From positions 1 through 9,435 of the forward strand of contig JAAUQA010000088.1 of NCBI GenBank assembly GCA_012032855.1: a stretch of 9,435 nt of DNA, in the 5' to 3' direction. This document shows positions 1 to 8,280 of the stretch, one piece after another (positions within the stretch are counted from its first letter, which is position 1; each line of letters opens with the position of its first letter). The position numbers and the translations under genes were made by a program. The notes under the pieces were generated by a model that was given only the letters and a program-made list of their open reading frames with translations, had not been told where the DNA came from and ran no database searches. This DNA comes from Candidatus Competibacteraceae bacterium. GTDB taxonomy: Bacteria; Pseudomonadota; Gammaproteobacteria; Competibacterales; Competibacteraceae.

Positions 1-364
1 ACTCCGGCTCGCCGCCGCACAGATCACATTTGACGACTTTGCCGCTGTCTTCATTATAGTTCACGGTGCCGAAGGGACAGGCGATGGTGCAGACCTTGCA
101 GCCGACGCAAATCGATTCCACGACTTCTTTGGCGCCGGTCAGCTTGTTCAGTTTGATCGCCTCCACGGGACAGGCATGCATGCACCACGCTTCGTCACAC
201 TGCGTACAGGTATAGGGTACGAAACGACCTTCTTCGTGGAACGTGAACACCTTGATGCGGGATTTCGCAGTATTGAAAACTCCTTCATTCTCCAGGGAGC
301 AAGCCATCTCGCACTGCAGACAGCCGGTACACTTCTCAGGATCGATATGCAGCGATCGTAGCAT
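1..364 (-). CDS. 4Fe-4S polyferredoxin, AOR-type electron-transfer subunit (partial, 3' end missing)
   Basis: Electron-carrier protein of the HycB/CooF/DmsB-like dicluster family. From the ATG at 364 the 121 visible residues start MLRSLHIDPEKCTGC and hold three complete cysteine groups: CTGCLQCEMAC (about residues 12-22), CTQCDEAWCMHACP (about 53-66) and CVGCKVCTIACP. The first pair (CDLC) of a fourth group follows before the window edge, so the protein probably carries four 4Fe-4S clusters. The ribosome site GGAGGA lies 7 bases before the ATG. There is no signal peptide, so it should be cytoplasmic. Ferredoxins of this form are known partners of tungsten aldehyde:ferredoxin oxidoreductases (AorA with AorB in Aromatoleum); the catalytic subunit would lie beyond base 1 and is not seen, so that partner is inferred. 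It is divergent from a sigma-54 activator, which is its likely regulator. Other possibilities are the Fe-S subunit of a different molybdo- or tungsto-enzyme. Confidence 0.85.
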   Translation of the reverse strand, partial: MLRSLHIDPEKCTGCLQCEMACSLENEGVFNTAKSRIKVFTFHEEGRFVPYTCTQCDEAWCMHACPVEAIKLNKLTGAKEVVESICVGCKVCTIACPFGTVNYNEDSGKVVKCDLCGGEPE

Positions 365-501
365 GCTGCGGTCCTCCTTTGGGATTAAGTGACAGATGAG
401 TGGCAGGCTGGGATAGCGATCCCCCCAATCCGGACACGCCGGACGCTGCCAACTGATGAGACCTGCAAATCGCCGAGGCACTTTGGTTCTGGTTCTTCGC
501 G

Positions 502-530
502 GCCATTACAGGAGTTAAGCCTGTAATGGC
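502..530. repeat. 11-bp perfect inverted repeat in the divergent intergenic region
   Basis: GCCATTACAGG (502-512) and CCTGTAATGGC (520-530) are exact reverse complements around a 7-base loop. No T-run follows on either strand, so it is not a classical terminator. It could be a protein operator or, for leftward transcription from the candidate promoter at 543-558, a hairpin at the very start of the ferredoxin mRNA leader. The symmetry is directly visible; the function is inferred. Confidence 0.7.
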
Positions 531-542
531 AGTGAATGCAAG

Positions 543-558
543 TGCAAAACATACCCCC
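543..558 (-). promoter_or_regulatory. candidate sigma-54 (-24/-12) promoter for the ferredoxin gene
   Basis: Read on the minus strand the site is GGGGGTATGTTTTGCA. It has GG at -24, exactly ten bases to GC at -12, and a perfect TTGCA -12 box. The -24 box is poor outside its GG (GGGGGT against TGGCAC). It faces the ferredoxin gene and lies next to a sigma-54 activator gene, which is why I report it. The predicted +1 is near 532, leaving a leader of about 170 bases. It was the best GG-N10-GC match I found in the region by eye. Confidence 0.4.
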
Positions 559-605
559 TTTAAGTCTGAGTATTTTAAAAGTACGTCATAAAAATCATAA
601 TTTTA

Positions 606-650
606 GGCTCATTTTTCTGAGCCATTTGCACAACTGTCACGCGCTTGACA
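606..650. promoter_or_regulatory. two dyad sequences, candidate activator/operator sites
   Basis: GGCTCA (606-611) and TGAGCC (618-623) are a perfect 6-bp dyad around TTTTTC. TGTCA (635-639) and TGACA (646-650) are a second dyad with a 6-base spacer; its right half forms part of a consensus TTGACA -35 hexamer (645-650) facing the regulator gene. At about 75-120 bases upstream of the candidate sigma-54 start they sit where an enhancer-binding activator would bind, and the second could also allow autoregulation. I see only the symmetry; binding is inferred. The hexamer 17 bases beyond the TTGACA (TCGATA) is a weak -10. Confidence 0.4.
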
Positions 651-669
651 CAGATATTGATACGCAATC

Positions 670-699
670 GATACACTGCGACTAAACTCTAAATATAAT
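670..699 (+). promoter_or_regulatory. candidate sigma-70 promoter for the activator gene
   Basis: A perfect TATAAT (694-699) stands 18 bases after a weak -35 (GATACA, 670-675). The start would fall near 706, giving a leader of about 86 bases before the ATG at 792. The alternative is the TTGACA at 645-650 with a poor -10. Both could be used; neither is proven. Confidence 0.4.
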
Positions 700-706
700 T
701 CACATG

Positions 707-733
707 TTCCGGGCAAACTTGCTTTGCCCGGAA
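707..733. repeat. 11-bp perfect inverted repeat in the 5' leader of the activator gene
   Basis: TTCCGGGCAAA (707-717) and TTTGCCCGGAA (723-733) pair perfectly around the loop CTTGC. The stem is GC-rich and stable. No T-run follows on either strand, so a terminator is unlikely. It would begin at about +2 of the transcript from the TATAAT promoter, suggesting a 5'-end stabilising hairpin, or it may be a DNA operator for the activator. Confidence 0.65.
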
Positions 734-791
734 TAAAACCTGAGTCAGATTTCCGGAAGTTTACGAAGATCAATACTCGGAGGAAAAATTC

Positions 792-2773
792 ATGGCGAAG
801 GATCTTTCTGATCAACACATACAACGGATCCTTTCAGTTCTTCAGGAGGGCCACAACGGGATTACTATCGAAGATAATATCCTGCGGTCGTGGAAACGCT
901 GCCTGGAAGGCTACATCATTGAACCGGCAGAGCGGCATCAGACGCTCGTTATCGAACAGCAACGCTTAGCGGAACACTATGAGCGGATAGATAGCCTGTT
1001 GCAGATCGCCAGCGCCGAGATCGATCACCTGTATCAACAGATCTCTCATTCCGGCTATGCTATTTTGCTGACCGACCGTGACGGGATTATTCTACACAGC
1101 GTCAGCGATCCGGTGCTGCGCAATGATTTCATGCGTGCCGGTCTATGGCGCGGCGCGGTGTGGAGCGAGGACCAGGAAGGCACCAATGCCATCGGCACCT
1201 GCCTGATAGAACAGCTTCCACTGACCGTTCATTTGGATGAGCATTACCGCGTAAACAATATCAAGTTGACCTGTTCCGCAGCTCCCGTGTTCGATCCCTA
1301 CGGTGATCTACTGGCAGCCTTGGACGTGTCTTCGGTCAACTGTCGTGATTCCAGACGTAGCCAAACCCACACTCTTGCGCTGGCCGGGATGTCGGCGAAA
1401 CTCATTGAAAATCGCTATTTTCTTAAGCAGTTCGCTAACTGTTGGGTGTTGCGTTTCTCTCAGCAACCTGAATTTCGTAGATCTACTCAGTGAAGGCATG
1501 ATTGCCTTCGATGAAGGTGGCGCTATCCTCGCCGCCAATCGAAGTGCATTAGAACAGGTTGGTCACGGCAATTTGTCGCAATTGCGCAAACATGCATTGA
1601 ACGAGGTCTTCGCAGTTAATCTCGATTCCCTGTTAGGCCGCGCTCAGCGCGAGCAACCCCATGCGGTCTGGCCATTGGAAGACCGCAAAGGTAAATCCTA
1701 CTTCGTTACCTTACGTGCGCCGGTGCGGCGGGTCGCTACCGGTCGTTTAGCGGAGAGTGTCAAATCGGCCCGGCCTTCACAGACTCAGGCTTTGGATAAG
1801 CTGCAAGGAGATGATCCCGCGCGTCGCTTACAACGTGCGGTGTGCCAAGCGGGTCATGAATAAGGACATCAACCTGCTGATCATACGGTGAAACCGGCAC
1901 CGGTAAGGAAGCCTTCTCCAGAGCGATCCATCAGGCGAGTGAACGGGCCGACAAACCGTTTGTTGCCGTGAACTGCGCCGCCATTCCGGAAAATCTGATA
2001 GAGAGCGAATTGTTCGGCTATCGGCACGGTGCATTCACGGGCGCTCGCCGCGAAGGCAGACGCGGCAAGATCCTGCAGGCTGACGGCGGAACCTTGTTCC
2101 TGGATGAAATCGGCGACATGCCGTTATTTTTGCAAACTCGCTTGCTCAGGGTTTTGGAAGATAAGGAAGTGCTGCCCCTCGGCAGTGAAACACCGATACC
2201 GGTGGAAATGCATGTCATCAGTGCCACTCATCAGGATTTGCAAAATCGCGTAAACCACGACGCCTTCCGCGAAGACCTCTTTTACCGGCTGAATGGGATG
2301 ATCATGGAGTTGCCGCCATTGCGCGAGCGTAGGGACCGGGGTTTGTTGATTGACCAACTATTGCAAGCGGAAAGCGCCGGCCAGTATATTTCCCTAGACA
2401 AAGCGGCTAGAGCGGCCTTAGACGCGTATCACTGGCCCGGCAACATCCGCCAGCTACGCAATGTGCTGCGCACAGCAGTGGCCCTGTGTGAGGGGTATAG
2501 TATCCGGTTGACTGATCTGCCGCCAGTGATCGCTCAAACCGCGACGCAAGAACCGTTAGTAGCAAAAAACCGCGATGGCATGCATCCCGAAGCACCGGAA
2601 CAATCAGCCAATATTCTCAACTATGCAGAAAAACAGGCGTTAATGCGGGCGTTGGAGCTGCATCAGTGGAATATCACGAGACCGCTGCTCACCTCAATAT
2701 GAGCCGTAACACCCTGTACCGCAAGATGCGTAAACACGGTATCGCTCTCCCTACGCTGTACGCACGCAGTTGA
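792..2773 (+). CDS. sigma-54-dependent AcoR-type activator (GAF-PAS-AAA+-Fis), frameshifted four times
   Basis: Enhancer-binding activator of sigma-54 RNA polymerase. The start at 792 has GGAGG 8 bases upstream. Rejoined, it encodes about 659 residues. An N-terminal ILRSWKRC segment and GAF-type sensor are followed by a PAS-like region (about 228-305). The AAA+ domain has Walker A GETGTGKE (from about 365), the sigma-54 contact loop GAFTGA (about 412-417), Walker B LFLDEIGD, and LFYRL and WPGNIRQL motifs. The Fis helix-turn-helix [16 protein letters not shown] starts at about 630. Family homology crosses four breaks: an extra C at 1476 (TTTCGTAG should read FVDLLSEG), an extra base near 1846, an extra C at 1886 just before Walker A, and a missing base near 2680 just before the HTH. 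With these repaired the length is an exact multiple of three, so sequencing error is likelier than decay. It is divergent from the ferredoxin gene, its probable target. The effector is unknown. Confidence 0.85.
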
Positions 2774-3215
2774 GCTCGGCGACGATCCGTTCCGCTACCG
2801 ATTCCACTGCGTCGGCAATCGCCGGAGATAACTCAGCACCGGCAGAGAAGCACTCTCCCTCAATGGCATAAACAATCAACCGCTCCGGCAGACGCCCTAA
2901 GGAACGGGCTAGTTCCACCGCCTCCGCAACACCCAATTCATGGGTCGAAGCATGAAAAAATCCGCGTGGTATTGCTGTCTCGGCAGCGTCGAAACGGTAG
3001 GTGGCACCAGGTTCTGCACCCGAGTACGCAGCATCCACCACAATAACCCAGGCCGCTCCCTCCCAGATGCCCAACAAGCTGATTCCGTCGCCATTGTGTT
3101 CCAATATCGTAACAGTGTCTGGAACCCGCGAGGTTAAGTGCTGAACGACTGCAGGACCGATCCCGTCATCACCGCGCCATGTATTACCAACGCCGATAAT
3201 GCGTATGTCGTTCAA
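2751..3215 (-). CDS. [NiFe]-hydrogenase maturation endopeptidase (HyaD/HybD/HycI family, peptidase M52)
   Basis: This enzyme removes the short C-terminal peptide from the hydrogenase large subunit once nickel is inserted, letting the active site close. The sequence has the family's N-terminal IIGVGNTWRGDDGIG motif, a VVDAAYSG segment with the second metal-binding acidic residue, and a downstream HELGVAEAVELA with the conserved histidine. I prefer the TTG start at 3215, which overlaps the hydA stop codon (TTGA) and gives 154 residues, normal for the family. An ATG at 3254 keeps the frame open but would overlap hydA by 43 bases and add a tail not expected in the family. It is the last gene of the hydrogenase operon, and its end overlaps the end of the convergent activator gene by 23 bases, leaving no room for a terminator between them. 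Confidence 0.9.
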   Translation of the reverse strand: MNDIRIIGVGNTWRGDDGIGPAVVQHLTSRVPDTVTILEHNGDGISLLGIWEGAAWVIVVDAAYSGAEPGATYRFDAAETAIPRGFFHASTHELGVAEAVELARSLGRLPERLIVYAIEGECFSAGAELSPAIADAVESVAERIVAELNCVRTA

Positions 3216-4506
3216 TCTCGTTCCAGCGTCAGCTTCAAGAAATGCGTGGCGCAAGAGATACAGGGATCATAATTACGAATGGTCTGTTCACAGCGCCACT
3301 TCAATTGATCCTCGGGTAAATTGAGGTTCTTCTCGACCACACCATGCAGATCGCGTTCGATTTGCTGCTGATTCTGCGAAGTCGGTGGAATAATCGTCGC
3401 TTCTAAAATGCGGCCTTCCTCATCCAAACGGTACCGGTGATAGCAGATACCGCGCGGCGCTTCAGTACAACCGTGGCCTTCGCCGGCCCGCGCCGTCAAT
3501 TCGACGCAAGCGGCATCCGGTTCCTCATAGACTTGGGCCATTCGCAAGGCTTCTTCACAGGCATACAGGGTTTCCACAGCCCGCACCACGATACTTTGGA
3601 AGGGGTTGTCGCAGACCGGTCCCAAACCCGCCTCACTGGCCGCCTGTTTGGCTAAATCGGAAAGCTTGTCGTAATTGTTGTTGTAACGGGCGATGGGTCC
3701 GACCAGATAAGAATCGCTGCCGTTCAAAACACCTTGCAGCGCATTGGAATGAGCCACATGCTGCTCTGTGACATGAGCAGGAAACTCATTGATAGCGATG
3801 TCCAAGCCGCGGTTGGATACGAGCCGACCCTCGGTAATCGGATACTCGTCGGGATGACGCAGCGAGACGCACGTATAGTCGTAGTGATAATCCGGGAAGT
3901 CGAATCCGGCGAATATTTTCACCGTATCCAATGAGGCTTCCACGGCCCACTGTAGAGTTTCGATCAGCGCACAGATTTCTTTTTGCGCGGCGCGCGGTAA
4001 AAGCCGCCGACCCGCAGATTAACCGGATGCACGGCACGTCCGCCAATCACTTCCAGTATTCGATTGCCGAGTTTCTTGAGCTGTAGCGCCTTTTCTACGA
4101 CACCAGGATGGTGCTGGGACAAGCGAATAGCGTCTTCATAACCCAGGAAATCCGGGGCGTGTAACAGATACGCGTGCAGCACATGACTTTCAATCCATTC
4201 TCCGCAATAGATCATACGCCGCAAATCCCGCAGCGGCCCAGTAACCGTTACGCCCAATGCATCTTCCATAGCCTGGCTAGCGCCCATCATATAAGCGATG
4301 GGGCAGATGCCGCAGATGCGGGCCGTGATGTCCGGCGCATCGCTGTACATGCGCCTTTGCAACAAGGCTTCGAAAAAGCGCGGCGGCTCGAAAATGCGGA
4401 ATTTGACCTCTTCAATGACATCATTCTTGATCCGCACAGTCAGCGCCCCCTCGCCTTCCACCCGAGCCAAGGCATCGACTTTGATGGTGCGGGTTTTATT
4501 ACTCAT
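3212..4506 (-). CDS. hydA: group 3b-type [NiFe]-hydrogenase large (alpha) subunit, one frameshift
   Basis: Catalytic subunit carrying the NiFe(CN)2CO centre for H2 cleavage or formation. Rejoined length is 431 residues, normal for group 3b. Motifs include LARVEGEG near the N-terminus, the L1 motif [10 protein letters not shown] (Cys65, Cys68) and the C-terminal L2 motif DPCISCATH (Cys416, Cys419, His422). The nine residues after His422 (FLKLTLERD) are the tail expected to be cleaved by the protease encoded next. The start at 4506 has GGAGG about 10 bases upstream and overlaps the hydD stop; a longer frame to 4599 is antisense to good hydD sequence in a shifted frame. One base is missing in a run of five A residues on the coding strand (plus 3980-3984): repairing it turns [15 protein letters not shown] into [18 protein letters not shown] and restores full homology. 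This looks like a homopolymer sequencing error. Confidence 0.93.
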
Positions 4507-5275
4507 GTCGCTGACCCTCCTCGCGGAATTCCGGCGAGTTGGCATTGTAAAGCTGATAGGCGTGCTGGATGCCGCGCTGTTCCATACCCAATTCAGCAAA
4601 GCGGTTGCTCAGGCTCACTGTATTAGGGGTCTCCTTGGGGCCGAAACAACCGTAACAGCCGCGATTGCAGGACGGGCAGAGATTGCCGCACCCCGCCTGA
4701 GTGACCGGCCCGAGGCAAGGCGTTCCGCGGGCCACCATGACGCAGACTGTACCCGCCTGTTTGCATTCGATGCATTGGCTGTGGCGCGGCACATTAGGTT
4801 TGCGGCTATTTAAAAAGGCATTGAGCACTTCCAGTAATTGCCGTTTGTCGATCGGGCAACCGCGCAGTTCGAAATCTACCGGCACATGCTCGGCGATAGG
4901 CGTAGAGGTGGCGAGGGTGTCGATATACGCGGGATGAGCGTAAACCGTGGCGATGAACTGATCCACATCCTTGAAATTACGCAATGCCTGAATACCACCT
5001 GCTGTGGCGCAAGCGCCGATGGTAACCAGTGTCTTGGACTGACGGCGCACCGCGCGGATACGCTCGGCATCTTCCGGCGTCGTTACCGAGCCCTCGACCA
5101 GTGACAGATCATAAGGCCCTTTGATTTGGGCGCGGGTTGCTTCCAGAAAATAAGCAATCTCCACGCTCGCCGCCACAGCCAGCAATTCATCCTCACAATC
5201 CAGCAGACTGAGCTGACAACCGTCGCAAGAAGAAAATTTCCACACTGCTAATTTGGGTTTACGGGTAACGGCCAT
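4499..5275 (-). CDS. hydD: group 3b-type [NiFe]-hydrogenase small (delta) subunit
   Basis: Fe-S subunit that passes electrons between the NiFe site and the diaphorase subunits. The intact 258-residue frame starts [20 protein letters not shown], with the proximal-cluster cysteines at 17 and 20, then [34 protein letters not shown] and the C-terminal cysteine groups [11 protein letters not shown] and [14 protein letters not shown] for further 4Fe-4S clusters. There is no twin-arginine signal, so it is cytoplasmic, as in group 3. The start at 5275 lies one base after the hydG stop with GGGAG about 8 bases upstream, and the stop overlaps the hydA start by eight bases, indicating translational coupling. 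It is one of the few long frames in this operon without an indel. Confidence 0.93.
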   Translation of the reverse strand: MAVTRKPKLAVWKFSSCDGCQLSLLDCEDELLAVAASVEIAYFLEATRAQIKGPYDLSLVEGSVTTPEDAERIRAVRRQSKTLVTIGACATAGGIQALRNFKDVDQFIATVYAHPAYIDTLATSTPIAEHVPVDFELRGCPIDKRQLLEVLNAFLNSRKPNVPRHSQCIECKQAGTVCVMVARGTPCLGPVTQAGCGNLCPSCNRGCYGCFGPKETPNTVSLSNRFAELGMEQRGIQHAYQLYNANSPEFREEGQRHE

Positions 5276-5276
5276 G

Positions 5277-6114
5277 TCATAACTCCCGAAGCTCGAAAAT
5301 GGGTGCGATCTGATCGAAGCGAAACACCGGCCCGTCCTTGCAAACGAAGTACGGCCCGAACTGGCAATGACCACAAAAGCCGATGGCGCATTTCATATTG
5401 CGTTCCATGGAGACAAAGATCTGGTCGTTATCGACACCGCGCTCATTGAGCGCCTTGATGGTGTAGCGCATCATGATTTCCGGCCCGCAAACCAGCGCCA
5501 CGGTATCGACCGGATCGTAACGACCACGGGAAACCAAATGCGTGACTACCCCCACTCGACCAGCCCAATAGCCGACGGCGCTATCCACCGTGACTTCGAC
5601 AATCAGGTCGAAACGCCCGCGCCACTCCTGGAGTTCCTTGAGAAATAGAATATCTTCGGGCGTTGCGGGCACCGTAATAGATGCGCACATCGCCGTATTT
5701 TTCACGATGGGCCAGAATGTGGTAGATGGCCGGGCGTAGGGGGGCGAGGCCGACCCCGCCGGTCACAATCACCACGTCACTGCCTTCCGCTTCGACAACC
5801 GGCCAGGCGCTGCCGAAAGGTCCGCGAATGCCCAGGGTATCGCCACGTTGCAACCCTTGCATAGCCCGCGTCACCGGTCCCACCGCCCGGATAGTGTGTA
5901 CCAGGGGTTGCGCTGTAGCGGGATCGCCGCTGATGCTGATCGGCACCTCTCCCGCTCCAAACATATAAACCATATTGAATTGGCCTGGGGCATAGCTCAG
6001 CGAATGCGTGCCAGATTCGGGAACGAGATCGACAGTGAAGGTATCGGCCAATTCGCGCCGCATCTTGTGGATGCGGTAGGGGATGGGCAGCATAGGATCG
6101 GTGGTTGCCGTCAT
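5277..6114 (-). CDS. hydG: hydrogenase/sulfhydrogenase gamma subunit, FAD/NAD(P)-binding diaphorase, one frameshift
   Basis: This ferredoxin-reductase-like subunit exchanges electrons between the hydrogenase Fe-S chain and NAD(P)H, much like PyrK of dihydroorotate dehydrogenase B. The rejoined protein is 278 residues. It shows PMLPIPYRI at the N-terminus, [20 protein letters not shown] in the flavin-binding barrel, the nucleotide-binding [20 protein letters not shown], and a C-terminal 2Fe-2S group [19 protein letters not shown]. The start at 6114 has GGAGGA 4 bases upstream and gives the normal N-terminus; a frame from 6138 would overlap the previous gene. An extra base at 5663-5664 splits the frame: removing it makes [10 protein letters not shown] read [15 protein letters not shown]. 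Whether it uses NAD or NADP cannot be told from the sequence alone. Confidence 0.92.
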
Positions 6115-6130
6115 GTTTTCCTCCGAATGC

Positions 6131-6592
6131 CTAGCCATAAATATCGATCAGTTGCAGTCGGGCGGCTTCCAAACGATCAGCAAGGACCGGCACGAAGCGC
6201 TTGAATAACTCATAGGCCAGGGTCGGATCGTTTTCGTATTTGCTGCGCAAACAACGCGCATCCAGGCTGAGCACGCGGGTCAATTGCATGGCGCGGGAAT
6301 CCATTGTCCACTGATAGGGCGGCACCAACCAGGACCAACCCAGAATGTCGCCCTCATGCAGAGTCTGCACGATGATCGGTTCGCGATCCGGCACATGTAA
6401 TTCCTGAGCGACAGCGCCGTGACGAATCAAATAGAACTTATCAGCGGCCTCACCCTGACGCATCAGATAATCTCCGGCGTTAAAACGCTCGTTCGCCGCA
6501 CAACCGGCAATTACCTCACAGGCTTTAGGGTCCATATCGCGGAAGAAGCGATGATCCCTAAGCAAGCGTTCAAGTCCTTCAATGTCGCTCAT
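6131..6592 (-). CDS. cyclic-nucleotide-binding-domain protein without HTH (copy 1)
   Basis: The intact 153-residue frame is essentially a single Crp-type sensor domain: [18 protein letters not shown], then the beta-roll with GDYLMRQGEAADKFYLIRHG, then a binding-cassette region GDILGWSWLVPPYQW ending in DSRAM. A C-terminal helix follows, but the helix-turn-helix DNA-binding domain of Crp/Fnr is absent, so it cannot bind DNA in the usual way. It overlaps the stop of copy 2 in an ATGA junction and ends 16 bases before hydG, so it sits inside the hydrogenase operon between hydB and hydG. It is likely a ligand-responsive partner of the hydrogenase; the ligand is unknown. The RA pair at the expected phosphate-contact position is kept, so nucleotide binding is possible. 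Confidence 0.85.
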   Translation of the reverse strand: MSDIEGLERLLRDHRFFRDMDPKACEVIAGCAANERFNAGDYLMRQGEAADKFYLIRHGAVAQELHVPDREPIIVQTLHEGDILGWSWLVPPYQWTMDSRAMQLTRVLSLDARCLRSKYENDPTLAYELFKRFVPVLADRLEAARLQLIDIYG

Positions 6593-7082
6593 AATGACAA
6601 CCCTCCCCCTGCCTTGGTCGGATCGGCTTGGGCCTTCTCAATCAAACGTAGCCGCGTCTCCGCTAAGCGATCCGCCATCACCGGGATAAACCGTTTGAAT
6701 AACTCGTAGGCCAGGGTATGGTCGCTCTGGTACTTGCCGCGCAAGCATTCCGCATCCAGGCTGACCAGCCGGCTGAGCTTGATTGCCCGGGCATCGTAAA
6801 CCCAGCGGAAAGGCGGCATTAGCCATGCCCAGCCGAGGATGTCGCCGTCTTCCAACGTGTCAACAATAATCGGTTCACGCCCCGGCACGTGAATCTCCAG
6901 CACGATGATCCCTTGGCGAATGAGATAGAATTTGTTGGCTGCCCCACCTTCTCGAAACACGTATTCGCCGGTATTGAAGCGTTCGTTTGCGGCGCAACCG
7001 GCAATCGTCTCACACGCTTTGGGGTCCATGCCCTGGAAAAAGGATGTTCTTTGAGTAGGCGTTCAAGTCCTTCGATAGGCAT
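6589..7082 (-). CDS. cyclic-nucleotide-binding-domain protein without HTH (copy 2), one frameshift
   Basis: A paralogue of copy 1, and clearly similar along almost its whole length: [79 protein letters not shown]. It adds a short C-terminal tail rich in Lys, Gly and Ala. Rejoined length is 164 residues; no helix-turn-helix is present. The start at 7082 has GGAGG (plus 7092-7096) upstream. One base is missing in a T run of the coding strand (plus 7037-7041): repairing it changes [10 protein letters not shown] to [10 protein letters not shown] and restores homology to copy 1. The duplicate next to copy 1 suggests a hetero-oligomer or two different signals. It lies directly after hydB. Confidence 0.85.
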
Positions 7083-8222
7083 ATCAAGTTACCTCCTTCG
7101 CTGTCTTGTATCGCCCGCACTTCTTCGGTGAGATCAATGCCCACCGGGCACCAAGTGATGCAGCGTCCGCAGCCCACACAGCCCGAGGTATCGAATTGGT
7201 CGTGCCAAGTCGAAAGCTTATGAGTCAGCCATTGCCGATAGCGGGAGCGAGTCTCGCGGCGAATGCTGCCACCGTGGATATAACTGAAATCGATGGTGAA
7301 ACAGGAATCCCACTGTCGCCAGCGTTCTGCCGTTTGCCCGTCAAGATCGGTGACATCCTCCACTGTACTGCAAAAGCAAGTTGGGCAGACCTGCGTGCAA
7401 TTGGCGCAACTCAAGCAGCGTTGGGCGACTTCCTGCCAACGGGGATGCTCCGGGTTGTCCTTGAGCAGTGCGGCGACTTCGGGCACCATCGCCCTTTGCA
7501 TGGCGTTGGACGCTGTGGTTAAGATCGCATCCGCTTGGTCAAAATCACTGGCCTTTGCAGGTCGATGCGGTAACTTAGCGAGTATATCTGCACCCTTAAC
7601 CGAGCCGACTTCTATTAGAAAATCATGCCGCTGCTCATCAAGCAATTCGGTTAAGCACAGATCGAAACCCTGTTCCGCCCGCGGCCCGGTATCCATAGAG
7701 GAGCAGAAACAGGTGACCGGCCGGTCTGGCGCAATTGACTGCGACGATAAACGCCTGTTGCCGACGGGAAAGATAACCGGGATCAGCGAAATCACCGTTG
7801 TCAAACACCCGGTCCTGGATTTGCAGGGCGTGAATCTCGCAACTGCGCACGCCGATGAAAGCATAAGCGGGCGCAGTATCTTCAGGCGCTTTAATATGCC
7901 AGCCCTTGCCGCGCCGCTGAGCTTGCCAAAGTTGTTGCCGAGGGGGGTACAGATAACGCTTCCAGCTATGCGGACCGACGACATAATCGAACAGCGCGTC
8001 GCGCTCGCTGCGCACCAAGCGATAAGTGCCGCCGCCTTGTTGATCATCCCAACCCTGCGGTAACTCGTCCGCCGAGTCGAGCTGATCATAGACGATAGCG
8101 GCATCTTGCAAACGCGGACCGATGACCGTGTAACCCGCCGTGTGCAGGGCATCAATCAGGGGCTGCAAAGCATCTCGGTCCAACAAAGCTGGCGGGGTGG
8201 ATGTGGAAAAGTGCTTGGTCAT
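7010..8222 (-). CDS. hydB: hydrogenase/sulfhydrogenase beta subunit, 4Fe-4S protein, frameshifted
   Basis: Electron-transfer subunit of the group 3b complex. The N-terminal part ([39 protein letters not shown]) is the typical HydB/anaerobic sulfite reductase A-like domain. The C-terminal part has two 4Fe-4S groups: [17 protein letters not shown] and [21 protein letters not shown]. The start at 8222 precedes [11 protein letters not shown]; its weak GGGGTAGG ribosome site lies within a small GGGG/CCCC dyad (8224-8235) that could hide it. An extra C at about 7715 breaks the frame between PAG and TCFCSS. As read, the frame runs to 7010, overlapping the next gene by 73 bases. The family usually ends soon after LTEEVRAI, so another lost base near 7095 is likely, which would put the real stop at the TAA at 7089-7091 (377 residues). 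It follows the MftB-like gene after a 58-base gap. Confidence 0.9.
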
Positions 8223-8280
8223 CGGGGCCTACCCCATCGTTGCGGAAGCAGGCGCAGTGGTCTCCGTCAGTCGGAGGCGA

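Noticed and set aside
176..361. Plus-strand 61-residue ORF
   Set aside because: It is antisense to the ferredoxin cysteine motifs and has no ribosome site of its own.
2740..2780. Bidirectional terminator between the activator and protease genes
   Set aside because: The two coding regions overlap here and I see no hairpin with a T-run.
4507..4599. Longer hydA reading from 4599
   Set aside because: The added residues overlap conserved hydD sequence in another frame, and a strong ribosome site precedes the ATG at 4506.
4174..4813. Plus-strand ORFs of 150 and 171 residues
   Set aside because: Both are antisense shadows of conserved hydA and hydD codons with no recognisable domain.
6131..7082. 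Crp/Fnr transcription factors
   Set aside because: Both proteins end after the sensor domain and dimer helix, with no helix-turn-helix.
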